From Barnesiella sp. An55 (GTDB lineage Bacteria; Bacteroidota; Bacteroidia; Bacteroidales; Barnesiellaceae): a DNA stretch of 64,000 nucleotides. This document shows positions 37,240-45,962 of this stretch, one piece after another. The notes beneath the pieces were generated by a model, which was not told the DNA's origin, ran no database searches, and worked only from the letters and a program-made list of their open reading frames with translations. Each line of letters begins with the position of its first letter. Positions within the stretch are counted from its first letter, which is position 1. The DNA lies in the NCBI RefSeq assembly GCF_002161555.1, contig NZ_NFHZ01000006.1:106232-170231 (forward strand), given 5' to 3'. Position numbers and translations under genes: made by a program.

Positions 37240-37275
37240 GGTCTTTTCTTCCTTTTCTCCAAATGCAGCAAAACA

Positions 37276-39444
37276 CTACTCTCCTTTACACCGGTCCACC
37301 CATTCGATAGCACTCTGCAACGGGTCGTTAAACGCAGTAGAGGTATTATGCCATGGAGTCTTTATCCAGTTCTCCTCCCAGCGCTCCAGGTCGGCCCGCT
37401 GTTCCGAGAAATACAATTTCATGCGGGGAATATAGTAGTCCTTTATCAATCCACTCCAAAAACGGGCGGCATAATCTTCCTGGAATCCACCCCAGGTCGT
37501 AATGAGACGCTTGGCGTTGGACTCATAGGCATCCTTTTCTCGATTAGTCTTACCCCATTCGCGAGCCCGGTCAACCCACTCGTCCAGTCGATACAGCGGG
37601 TGCGAAGCCAACAGTTTGTCAACAGCCAAAAGAATCTCGACCGAGCGGTTCAATTGTTGTGTAGCCTCCACCTGATTACCCAACGAATCGGCATGCAACG
37701 CCTGCCGATAATGGTTGTCGGCCTTGACGGCCAAATAGTAAGAGGCATACTCGATAGCATCGTTTACATAGAGCTGCGACGATTTCAAACTATCGGCACA
37801 CGACAGGAACTGCTCCACCCCTTGCAGGAAAGTCTCGTTCATATCGTGCTTGCTCACCCGACGGGTATCGGGCACAACCGTCTGCCAGGTAAACCGGGGA
37901 TAGGAGTAGAGCGAGCTGTAAACCGATGCTCTGAACCGATTCCAGGCACTGTCCATAGCGGCAGGACAACCCCCGTAACGAGCCCGGCAATAATCGGGCA
38001 CCCAGGTATCCAGATTAATCGAATCGGCCGTCCAACCCATATCGGCCAGCAGTTCATAAATCACCTCGTTGTTTTCAAGTCCTTCGGGAGCCGATCCAAA
38101 TCCTATCAGGTTCCCGGCTTTTCCGCTGTGCAGAGCCTCGGCCGACGAGGTGGCATACATCTGCAGGTCGCCAGTCATCGGAGTCTTTCCCCCGAAGTTG
38201 GGCACATAGCTGAAAATCCACTTTTTCCCGTAGAAGCCGTCGTGATTCTTCCACGTCTGTTCGGTACCCCAAACCCACTTGGGATAATCATTTCCCAGGT
38301 CAACGATAATCATCTTATCGTCGGGGACCCTGCTCAACAAAGCCTGCAAGCTGGGACGGTCCCAAAAGTCATGCTGATACCCGAAGGTCCAGCCTTGTGT
38401 CACCCACACGGCATCGGGGTTACCGGCCGCAATCGAGCGATATATCGATTCGCCATACTGGGCCAACAGCCGGTGTTTCCCGGCTTCATCCCCCTCGGCG
38501 ACAGGCAATTTCATCTCATTGAAACTATCCGACAGATAGTAGGTGTTCTTACCAAACTCCTTTTCCCACTCCTCGACAAACATCTTTCCTATCTCGCTGA
38601 AATAGGGCGTATCGGGAGGTAATACATAAGCATTATATTTTTCATCAAATCCACCCCATTCCAAATGTTTGAACCCAATCTCGGGGTGTTTTTGGGCAAA
38701 TGCCATCGGGACAAACCCGGCAAACGCAGGTGCCACAGGCTCCATGCCCAACTCACGCATGCGTTTCAATATCTTGTGTTGCAATTTTATCTGGGCTTCC
38801 TGCCACCCTTCCGACAGAGGTCCATCCCAACTGTTGAGGTTGCCCATACGATGCCAGGGCAGATGAGCCGGCCCGGTGAAAAAGGTTCTTATCTCTTCTT
38901 CCTTCAATCCCATCCTCAACCACACACGCTCGGCTATCGCCTCGCTGGCAACGGTAGCCAACGGCATGTTCACACCCCGTAACGCCATCCAGTCGATTTC
39001 CTTTTCCCATCGCTCCCAATCCCAATAAGGAGTGGTATATCCAAACGTACACACGTTCAGAAAATAGCGATACTGATAGGGGGTGGTCTGTCGCTTCAAG
39101 GCATAGTCGGGCCATACGGCCGGTAATGTCATGTGCTCCCCACTCCACGTCTTCATCGAATGACAAGCCTCTCGCAGATAGGTATGAAAAGCATAACAGA
39201 TGGCAACCGTACTACTGCCTCTCAGGGTGAGGACTCCTTGCCGAGCCTCGATCTCGAACGTCTCTTTCCCGTTCTCGGGAGCGATAACCTCCAACCTTAT
39301 CTCCGATGCCCGCTCGCCGATTTGTCGCTCGAGCAGTTCAAAAGCAGGCTGTATCACCGTATTCGATTCACTCGACGAGCTACACCCGCACAGGCACAAA
39401 ATCAGAGAAAGAAGATAAAAACAAGGAGATATGAAGCTTTTCAT
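37276..39444 (-). CDS. GH89 alpha-N-acetylglucosaminidase, lipoprotein
   Basis: Second NAGLU-type exo-glycosidase in the locus, 722 aa, with a lipoprotein signal (lipobox LCGC, lipid on Cys21). It is therefore membrane-anchored, on the periplasmic or cell-surface side. It shares the RWEKEIDWMALRGVNMPLA and YFxGPAHLPWHRM segments with its paralogue. The acid/base motif is YLSDSFNEMKLP and the nucleophile motif GFGSAPEGLENNE, both as in human NAGLU (APEG). The sequences are clearly diverged, so the two probably see different aglycones or act in different compartments. Confidence 0.93.
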   Translation of the reverse strand: MKSFISPCFYLLSLILCLCGCSSSSESNTVIQPAFELLERQIGERASEIRLEVIAPENGKETFEIEARQGVLTLRGSSTVAICYAFHTYLREACHSMKTWSGEHMTLPAVWPDYALKRQTTPYQYRYFLNVCTFGYTTPYWDWERWEKEIDWMALRGVNMPLATVASEAIAERVWLRMGLKEEEIRTFFTGPAHLPWHRMGNLNSWDGPLSEGWQEAQIKLQHKILKRMRELGMEPVAPAFAGFVPMAFAQKHPEIGFKHLEWGGFDEKYNAYVLPPDTPYFSEIGKMFVEEWEKEFGKNTYYLSDSFNEMKLPVAEGDEAGKHRLLAQYGESIYRSIAAGNPDAVWVTQGWTFGYQHDFWDRPSLQALLSRVPDDKMIIVDLGNDYPKWVWGTEQTWKNHDGFYGKKWIFSYVPNFGGKTPMTGDLQMYATSSAEALHSGKAGNLIGFGSAPEGLENNEVIYELLADMGWTADSINLDTWVPDYCRARYGGCPAAMDSAWNRFRASVYSSLYSYPRFTWQTVVPDTRRVSKHDMNETFLQGVEQFLSCADSLKSSQLYVNDAIEYASYYLAVKADNHYRQALHADSLGNQVEATQQLNRSVEILLAVDKLLASHPLYRLDEWVDRAREWGKTNREKDAYESNAKRLITTWGGFQEDYAARFWSGLIKDYYIPRMKLYFSEQRADLERWEENWIKTPWHNTSTAFNDPLQSAIEWVDRCKGE

Positions 39445-39484
39445 GGATGAATATTTTTTTGAATTAAACGAACGGGAAAGTCAC

Positions 39485-39543
39485 AAAAAAATCGTGTTGC
39501 GAATCACTTACGCCTCGTGAGCAGATAAGCAACTCACAACACG
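39485..39543 (-). terminator. Possible attenuator or partial terminator inside the glycan locus
   Basis: On the minus strand CGTGTTG (39543-39537) pairs with CAACACG (39499-39493), with an inner GTGAG/CTCAC pair, and is then followed by ATTTTTTT (39492-39485). It lies in the only gap of more than 100 nt after the SusCD genes, between the beta-helix gene and GH89. It may reduce read-through into the GH89-HGSNAT half. I see no clear promoter between it and the GH89 start. Confidence 0.5.
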
Positions 39544-39585
39544 AAAATTCATGAATTTACCACAAAGAAACAACCTGTTTTCTAA

Positions 39586-41169
39586 TTATCTAACAACCAG
39601 TTTTTGGGTCAAGCGATCTACTACAATCAGATAGATACCTTGGGCTACGGACAATTCCAATGAAGCACCGTCGGCGATAACTCCTTTGTAAACCAAACCA
39701 CCGGTCAGGTTATAAACCCGGGCCTCGGCTTCGCCGTCCAAACCAGCAGCATAGACTACACGACCGTCATTCCAGATGCGGACCTCATTGGCAACTACGG
39801 CACTCTCGATGCCACTCAACTCGGCGTCATATTCAACGGCACCTACTGCGGGAGCCTCGGGACGCGGATTACCCAGCTGGTCGGTCGTAGGAATCTCAAC
39901 CCCTTCGTAAGTCTTCAAACCCTTGCCGATAACAACACTGTTCTCGGCAATCATGGCTACGTGCAAATCGCCCATCAAGGTAGCTGTCATGTGCGAATAT
40001 TCGGGATCGTTCTCGTCCCACGGATTCTGTTCGGTAGCGGCAAAAATGGCATCGCTCGAAAAATCGATCAGCGTATTATTGTCGGCCACATCGAGAACTT
40101 GATAGAACTTATCGTTGGCAGCGGCAAAATAGTTGTTTTTGCAAACCGGGAATACAGTTTGAGGTTGTGCCTCATCGCCGGCTTTATCGCCTTCGAGATA
40201 GAAAGCCTTCACGTCGTTCAACGGATTTGTAAACCAGGGATCGTAGTAGTTCTCGGCAAAGAGGTTGTTGATAAATACCGGTTTCATCGGTTCGGCCGTG
40301 GCACGAGCCCATACGTTGATGGCACCGCCGTCGTCACTGTTGGTAATGTTGTTGAGATTACCCACAAAAGTGCAGTTGACTATGGCCGGTTCAAAAGCGC
40401 CCGAAGGTTCGGCTGTCTGCATGTAAATAGCTCCACCCCGGTTGCCGCATGTGTTGTTGGCAAACGTAGAGTTGGCAATATATACACTGGGAACCACTCC
40501 CTTTTTGAGAATGTTCACACCAACGGCTCCACCCGATACGGCTTCGTTGTATTCAAACGTACAGTTGGTAATCCGCAATGCAGGAGCCATCGTCGATTCG
40601 GCCGTATAGAAGCAAAGAGCTCCGCCTCCATAACCACCCATTCCCTTGTTGTTGTAGAACCAGCATTGGTCGAAGGTAGCATTACAGTTGTTGATACGGG
40701 CTACGCCACCATTGTTTCCACTCTCGTTCTTGGGGTCGCGATTATCGCGGAAGACACATTTCGTAGCAGAGAAGGAGCAGTCACCCGACATCTTGATGGC
40801 AATGGCGCTGAACCCTTTGACCACGAGATTCTCTATCGATACATTCGAGCCTCCCGACAAGTTCAGGAAGTAGTTGGAACCTCCCACGATAGTCACGGGT
40901 TTACCGGTTTTCTTGTTGAGACCATCGATTTTGATATTTTTCTTGTCCAGATCGATTCCTTTGCAATCTTCCGTATTGTATTCCAACGTTTCTCCATCGA
41001 AATTAAACTCGACCGTTGTTTCCGTTTCGCCAGAAATGGCCGACATAACTTGCAGCAGAGAACCCTCTGTAGCTGCGTTCATTTCGGCAGTAGTCACCTG
41101 TACGGTCTCTGCCAACAATGTGCCTGAGCAAAGTGCAAATGCACACAATAATGATGTACTCTTTTTCAT
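39586..41169 (-). CDS. Secreted right-handed beta-helix protein with C-terminal sorting-like domain
   Basis: 527-aa exported protein with a signal peptide (1-20). Residues about 70-370 are made of short repeats of the pectate-lyase/choice-of-anchor-Q beta-helix kind (CVFRDN, CWFYNNKGMGGYGGGAL, CTFEYNEAVSGGAVG, STFANNTCGNRGGAIYM). The C-terminal 75 residues (RVYNLTGGLVYKGVIADG, then AQGIYLIVVDR) look like a type A type IX sorting domain. No catalytic residues can be assigned; it may bind or depolymerise glycan at the cell surface. It is 12 nt downstream of an EEP-family gene. Confidence 0.82.
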   Translation of the reverse strand: MKKSTSLLCAFALCSGTLLAETVQVTTAEMNAATEGSLLQVMSAISGETETTVEFNFDGETLEYNTEDCKGIDLDKKNIKIDGLNKKTGKPVTIVGGSNYFLNLSGGSNVSIENLVVKGFSAIAIKMSGDCSFSATKCVFRDNRDPKNESGNNGGVARINNCNATFDQCWFYNNKGMGGYGGGALCFYTAESTMAPALRITNCTFEYNEAVSGGAVGVNILKKGVVPSVYIANSTFANNTCGNRGGAIYMQTAEPSGAFEPAIVNCTFVGNLNNITNSDDGGAINVWARATAEPMKPVFINNLFAENYYDPWFTNPLNDVKAFYLEGDKAGDEAQPQTVFPVCKNNYFAAANDKFYQVLDVADNNTLIDFSSDAIFAATEQNPWDENDPEYSHMTATLMGDLHVAMIAENSVVIGKGLKTYEGVEIPTTDQLGNPRPEAPAVGAVEYDAELSGIESAVVANEVRIWNDGRVVYAAGLDGEAEARVYNLTGGLVYKGVIADGASLELSVAQGIYLIVVDRLTQKLVVR

Positions 41170-41181
41170 AATTTTAAAAAT

Positions 41182-42207
41182 TTAATGGTTAAGAATGTAT
41201 TTGAAAGTACTATTTTGATAGCCGTTTTTCACTTGAACAAGATAGAGCCCGTTGCGGCACGAGGCCGGGAAACAGACCTCCTCGCCGTTATCGACCCAGT
41301 GCGAATCGACCAACGTGCCGTCCATGGCATAGAGATTGACCATCGACTCGGCTTGAAGAGAGGACAGCGAAAATCCGCCGGAGGTTCTTACCAACCGCAT
41401 CTCACGAGTTTCGGTCGCATTGTTCACTCCACTCTCCTCAATCGGATCGATTACCACATAGACCGGCAGGTGGTCCGACACATCGGAAAGGGTAAGCCCA
41501 TTGACCGAAGTGACTACCCCCGTCTCGGCCACATCATACTCCTGACCTAATTCGCTGCAATAGGAAATAATCATGTCGATACACGACGTAGGTCCGTCGG
41601 CAGGGAAGGTATAGGCCGAGGTGTTGTTCAGTATCGAGAAGCCGTTGTTCTTGAAAGTGACCATGGCCCGATACGTGGGTTGAGCATTGAAATCGCCGGC
41701 AATGAAGACCGTTTTGTCGCTCTTTCGGGCAAAATTGATGGCCCAAGCCGTAGCGGTATCCCGATCGTCGGCATTGAGCGAATAGTGAGTACTGATGAAA
41801 TAGAAATCCTCAAACTCGGCTATAAGGAACCCGCGGGCCTCCTTGTCTTTTGAGGTATCCGACGGATCGAACGACTGAGTCTGTACCGACAGGGGTTCGG
41901 TCTTCGACAACAGCCCCACTCCATAGTAGGAGCCGACCAGCGCAAAGAACGACGAGTGCATGCCGGTAGCTTGGGCCAGTTCGCTCAGATAGTCGTGCTT
42001 GATACCAATAAAAGTGCGGTTATCCACCTCCTGCAAAGCCACGATATCGGGCGTTTGGGCGTTGATGACGGCGGCTATATCGTCCAACCGCGAATCGGTC
42101 ATGCCATGCCCCTTGATGTTATAGGTGAGCAACTTCACCGGTTCGGCCGCAGTCATACTTCCTACTACGGCTACCCACAAAACAATTATGGTAAATACTT
42201 TTTTCAT
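41182..42207 (-). CDS. Secreted EEP-superfamily phosphoesterase with C-terminal sorting-like domain
   Basis: Endonuclease/exonuclease/phosphatase-fold metal enzyme, 341 aa from the ATG at 42207 (MKKVFTIIVLW); a 23-codon open extension upstream is Lys/Asn-rich and rejected. A signal peptide (about 1-20) precedes LLTYNIKGHG, IVALQEVD, FIAGDFNAQP and SDHLPVYV. These hold the metal-binding Asn and Glu and the catalytic Asp, Asn and His of the fold. The family includes DNase I, sphingomyelinases and inositol polyphosphate phosphatases. The last 75 residues form a beta-rich tail (NLYAMDGTLV, RNGLYLVQVKNG) typical of sorting domains. Confidence 0.87.
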   Translation of the reverse strand: MKKVFTIIVLWVAVVGSMTAAEPVKLLTYNIKGHGMTDSRLDDIAAVINAQTPDIVALQEVDNRTFIGIKHDYLSELAQATGMHSSFFALVGSYYGVGLLSKTEPLSVQTQSFDPSDTSKDKEARGFLIAEFEDFYFISTHYSLNADDRDTATAWAINFARKSDKTVFIAGDFNAQPTYRAMVTFKNNGFSILNNTSAYTFPADGPTSCIDMIISYCSELGQEYDVAETGVVTSVNGLTLSDVSDHLPVYVVIDPIEESGVNNATETREMRLVRTSGGFSLSSLQAESMVNLYAMDGTLVDSHWVDNGEEVCFPASCRNGLYLVQVKNGYQNSTFKYILNH

Positions 42208-42241
42208 GAATCTTATCTTTTTGTTATTCGTTTTATTCGTT

Positions 42242-44251
42242 TTATTCTGCCGCTTGTACCTCGGGCGGGACTTCACCTACGCGTCCAAAGGGAAACATGG
42301 CAATCCTCAATGTGGTGCGCCCATACGGTTCCAATCGGAGCAACTGCGGAGAGGCGTTGTTCAACGCAAATATCATGATGCCTCTGGCCGGTAAACCCGG
42401 TGTGACGGGGGCAAATATTTCGCTCCCAGACGGGTGCACGATCTTGCGGTATTCAAGTTGCCAACCGGCCAGTTCATAGCCCGGCAGGACCACTGTAAGC
42501 GGCGACGGCGACAAAGTCCAGGGATTCTCGTCTGTACCAATGCGTCGTTCGATGAGCTTATATCCATTGTCCTGTTCGTCGGCAACCCCCAAGGCAAAGT
42601 TCCATTTCGAGGCCGGAGTCATCGTGTATCCCTTATAGCTGAACGATTGTATGGCGGGAGTGAACACATCGGTCTGTACCGTATGACTCTTGACAGGCAG
42701 CGCCATCAACAGGGGTCCGCACGTGACCACCATGGCCTCATGGTCCCACCGCTGCAAACGCACCTGCTTCGGGAAAAGCAATTCGATGCGGTCGCCCGCC
42801 TTCCAATCCCGATGAATATCGAAATAACCGGCATGTACGGCACGCGTTACCTTTTGATTGTTGACATACAACTCGGCCCGATCGCACCAGCCTGGGATTC
42901 GCAAATGAAGCAACAACTCGGCCTGTCCCTCGACAACCGAGAGCACAACCTTGTCACCAAACGGATAGGCCGACTCTTCACGCACGGTTATCGCCCCCTC
43001 GGGCGAAGTCAGCGTGGCTTCACCCGGGCCATATAGCATCTTGTAATACTCGCCCTCACCGTGCATCCACTGAGCCCCGGCATAGATGGGTAACATACGG
43101 TTCAGATTGCCCGTGCAGCAAGACGGCCGATGAACCTGCCGATAGGCGAAACGACTGTTGTCATAAGCCCCCGTGTGGTTGGAATACTCGGTACAAACTA
43201 CCTGATTGGGAGCCGAGTAGTATTGATGGGCATCGAAATTCTTGGTAATACCTCCCAGCCCGGCATTGAACAAGGCCCATTCGATGCGGTCGGCAAACTG
43301 CGTGTCGCCGGTGGCCCGCAACATGTAGGAGCAGGTCCACATGTAATCGACCACATTACACATCTCATGTACGCTCCGGGCCGTCCGCCCCGAGAGCCCC
43401 TCTTCCCCACTGGCCACCCCGTCGGGGAGCAAGTGATAGCGGTCGAGTTTAGCAAAGGCCGCCCGGACCAAGTGGAGGTATTTGCGGTCGCCGGTGAGGT
43501 CGTAGAAGAGAACCGGCAGTTTGAGAAACTCGTGGAAGGTCACGGCGTGAATCTCGGTACGCTCATCGGCAGCAAATTGTTCCATCGCCTGCCGCAACGT
43601 GTACTCGCCAAAGCAGGGCTCATCGAGCATCGAGAGCGCTTTTGCCTTGAAGAAGGCATCACCAGTCTCCCGATAGAGCCAGTCGAGGGCCTCGATATTG
43701 CACAAGCTTCGGGCCGTATATCGCACCGTATCGTTGCGAAAATGCCGGTCGAGTGCTTCGACGATGGCCTTGTTGCGTGTCACTTCATACTCGGCCATCA
43801 TCGCTCTGAAAAAGACAGCCTGTACCCAACGGCTCATCTCCTTCGACACAATGCGGGGCCCCAGCAACCCGTCGTCGCCGGCACGGTCGATAGTACCGTA
43901 AACAGCCCGACGGGCCTTGTTGAGCAGCGGGGTCGAGTCGAGCAGATAGCCCAAACGTATCATGCCGTCGTAATAATAAGCCGTCTGCTCATAAGGGACC
44001 CAAAACTCCTCGGTGACCCCGTTTTTCACCCTCAGGAAAGGCTGCGTCCCCCACCCTCCTTGTGTAAAGGGGAAGGCAGTCTGGTCGAGAATCCCGGTAA
44101 AGTTCTGCTCCTGAGCCTGCATAAGATCGGCCAGCCAACCTTGCGGAGTCAGACGATCGAGAGGTTCGGGCGACAGTAGTCGGCCCGCTTCCACCGACAG
44201 AGGCAGCAGGGAGATGATGAAACACCATATGGTAAACCAGGTTGTTCTCAT
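42242..44251 (-). CDS. GH127 beta-L-arabinofuranosidase family glycoside hydrolase
   Basis: Exported (alpha/alpha)6-barrel glycosidase, 669 aa, with a signal peptide (about 1-23). The GH127 hallmark is the cysteine cluster HRPSCCTGN (about residue 380), which holds the zinc-bound catalytic cysteine nucleophile; EMCNVVDYMW just upstream is also conserved. Characterised GH127 enzymes release beta-L-arabinofuranose from plant glycoproteins or pectin side chains. Family members outside that group may act on other furanosides. It sits between two EEP phosphoesterase genes. Confidence 0.9.
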   Translation of the reverse strand: MRTTWFTIWCFIISLLPLSVEAGRLLSPEPLDRLTPQGWLADLMQAQEQNFTGILDQTAFPFTQGGWGTQPFLRVKNGVTEEFWVPYEQTAYYYDGMIRLGYLLDSTPLLNKARRAVYGTIDRAGDDGLLGPRIVSKEMSRWVQAVFFRAMMAEYEVTRNKAIVEALDRHFRNDTVRYTARSLCNIEALDWLYRETGDAFFKAKALSMLDEPCFGEYTLRQAMEQFAADERTEIHAVTFHEFLKLPVLFYDLTGDRKYLHLVRAAFAKLDRYHLLPDGVASGEEGLSGRTARSVHEMCNVVDYMWTCSYMLRATGDTQFADRIEWALFNAGLGGITKNFDAHQYYSAPNQVVCTEYSNHTGAYDNSRFAYRQVHRPSCCTGNLNRMLPIYAGAQWMHGEGEYYKMLYGPGEATLTSPEGAITVREESAYPFGDKVVLSVVEGQAELLLHLRIPGWCDRAELYVNNQKVTRAVHAGYFDIHRDWKAGDRIELLFPKQVRLQRWDHEAMVVTCGPLLMALPVKSHTVQTDVFTPAIQSFSYKGYTMTPASKWNFALGVADEQDNGYKLIERRIGTDENPWTLSPSPLTVVLPGYELAGWQLEYRKIVHPSGSEIFAPVTPGLPARGIMIFALNNASPQLLRLEPYGRTTLRIAMFPFGRVGEVPPEVQAAE

Positions 44252-44288
44252 AAGCGCTTTTCCAATGGATAGTGAATTGGGGAAGTTT

Positions 44289-45068
44289 TTATTTCACGAA
44301 AATCAAATCGGAGACTATGGGCAGGTGGTCGGAGAGCTGCGAATGTACGGTTTGTGTCTTGACCAGCGTCCACCCCTTCATAGGTCGAGCAAAGAGATAG
44401 TCGATTTTGATGATGGGATTCCAGGCCGGGAAGGTAAAGTCGTTGTTCGTAGCCGGGAACCAGCTCTTCGACATGATATTGACAATCGCATTGGAGTAAT
44501 GACGAGCATTGAAATCACCACCGATAATTACCGGATAGGGAGCATTTTCAAAGCGGTCGCAGATGAACCGAGCCTGTATGTCGCGCGAGCGCTCACTATT
44601 CACTTCCAAATGGGTGGTCACAAAGGTAAGAGTATCGCCTCCCATCTCAATCAGAGCTTCGAGTAATGCCCGTTGCTCCTTTTTATCGGGATTGGGCAGC
44701 AGCACCTTTTCGGTCGTGATGTAGGGATATTTCGACAGCATACCTATACCGTAGTATCCGCCGCCATACTCGATTGTCTTGCCATAGAGACCGAACATAC
44801 CGGTACGATAGGCCAGCTCACCGATAAAATCTTTCCCTTTCTGATGCGGAGCCCGCTTACGGTCGGTGTGGACATCTACCTCTTCCAGCGCTACGAAATC
44901 GGGCTTAAACGATTTGATGTGACTGGCAAGATCTTCGAGCGACGACAATTCGCCAAAACGCAAATTATAGGTCATTACTCTCACCCGCAGAGTATCCTGC
45001 TGGGCCGAAATAACCCCGCAAGAGAAGGCGATAAAAAACAGAATTACTATTTTACGAAATGTGTTCAT
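44289..45068 (-). CDS. Exported EEP-superfamily phosphoesterase
   Basis: 259-aa metal-dependent phosphoesterase with a signal peptide (about 1-22, ending VISAQ), so it is probably periplasmic. Motifs are VMTYNLRFG, FVALEEVDVHTDRK, IIGGDFNARH and LSDHLPIVSDL, all with catalytic residues present. The YNLRFG opening and compact size recall the sphingomyelinase/Mg-dependent exoDNase branch, but the exact substrate class cannot be chosen from sequence. It is 13 nt downstream of the lipoprotein EEP gene. Confidence 0.88.
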   Translation of the reverse strand: MNTFRKIVILFFIAFSCGVISAQQDTLRVRVMTYNLRFGELSSLEDLASHIKSFKPDFVALEEVDVHTDRKRAPHQKGKDFIGELAYRTGMFGLYGKTIEYGGGYYGIGMLSKYPYITTEKVLLPNPDKKEQRALLEALIEMGGDTLTFVTTHLEVNSERSRDIQARFICDRFENAPYPVIIGGDFNARHYSNAIVNIMSKSWFPATNNDFTFPAWNPIIKIDYLFARPMKGWTLVKTQTVHSQLSDHLPIVSDLIFVK

Positions 45069-45081
45069 ACGATAATTATAA

Positions 45082-45936
45082 TTAGGGTTTTATTTCCAAA
45101 ACCGAGATAATGGGCAGGTGATCCGAAGCGTTCACACCGGTGATGACCATATGGGAAACGACCCGGAACCTGTCGTTGGGATAATAGGTGATGTAGTCCA
45201 ACTCCCGATTGGGATTGTTCGACGGAATGGTAAATTTCGTCGGATCGGTGTTTGTGCGGGTAAACCCGGCAGCATCGAGAATAGCAATTGTCGAGTTGGA
45301 AGGCGTAGCGTTGAAATCACCGCCAAGTACAATGGGCCGCTTTATCGGCTCGAAGATATTTTCAAGAGCATAAGTGATTTGCAAGTCGCGTTCGCTTTGT
45401 ATTGTAGAGAGGTGAGTAACGGCAAATGTAATGTCGGTACCACCGATGTTGATGATGGCCGTACCCACGGCATTATCGCTGGTCATGACCTGCCCCTCGA
45501 TCTCATCGGGGAAAAGGTAGGTCTTGGTCTCCTTAAACGGTTTTTTCGAGAGCATGGCCAGGCCATACTCTCCGCTGCGATAGTCCATAATCCGGAAGAA
45601 ATGGTAATAGGGATACTTGGCTCGCGCGGCTATCTCCTTAGCCTGGTCTATCCCCAGGCTGCGGGTAGTGCAACTGTCGATCTCTTGAAGCAGAACGACG
45701 TCGGGCATCTTCGACTTGATAACGTTGGCAATACCGTCAACATCGGGAACGGTCTCTTCGCCGCTCACCCCATAATACGGAGCGCAATGCCGGGTATTAT
45801 ACGACATCACCGTCACCCGCTCGTTTCCCACCGGTCCACCGATGCCCCCGGGAACAGCGGGCTCGCCGCTGTTCTCCTTGGAGCAACTCGGTAACAGGAG
45901 TAGTAAATAAAACAATATGAATAAACTACGATACAT
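45082..45936 (-). CDS. EEP-superfamily phosphoesterase, lipoprotein
   Basis: 284-aa enzyme of the same fold, started at the ATG at 45936 (MYRSLFILFY). An in-frame 32-codon upstream extension runs into the susD 3' end and lacks a signal. Cys18 in the lipobox (LLPSC) predicts lipid anchoring. Motifs are VMSYNTRHC, VVLLQEIDSC, VLGGDFNATP and ASDHLPIIS. It directly follows susD (26 nt), the usual place for a surface lipoprotein enzyme or glycan-binding protein. It may therefore act first on the imported substrate. Confidence 0.88.
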   Translation of the reverse strand: MYRSLFILFYLLLLLPSCSKENSGEPAVPGGIGGPVGNERVTVMSYNTRHCAPYYGVSGEETVPDVDGIANVIKSKMPDVVLLQEIDSCTTRSLGIDQAKEIAARAKYPYYHFFRIMDYRSGEYGLAMLSKKPFKETKTYLFPDEIEGQVMTSDNAVGTAIINIGGTDITFAVTHLSTIQSERDLQITYALENIFEPIKRPIVLGGDFNATPSNSTIAILDAAGFTRTNTDPTKFTIPSNNPNRELDYITYYPNDRFRVVSHMVITGVNASDHLPIISVLEIKP

Positions 45937-45962
45937 GACGTGAGTCTGTGAATAGTCGGTTA

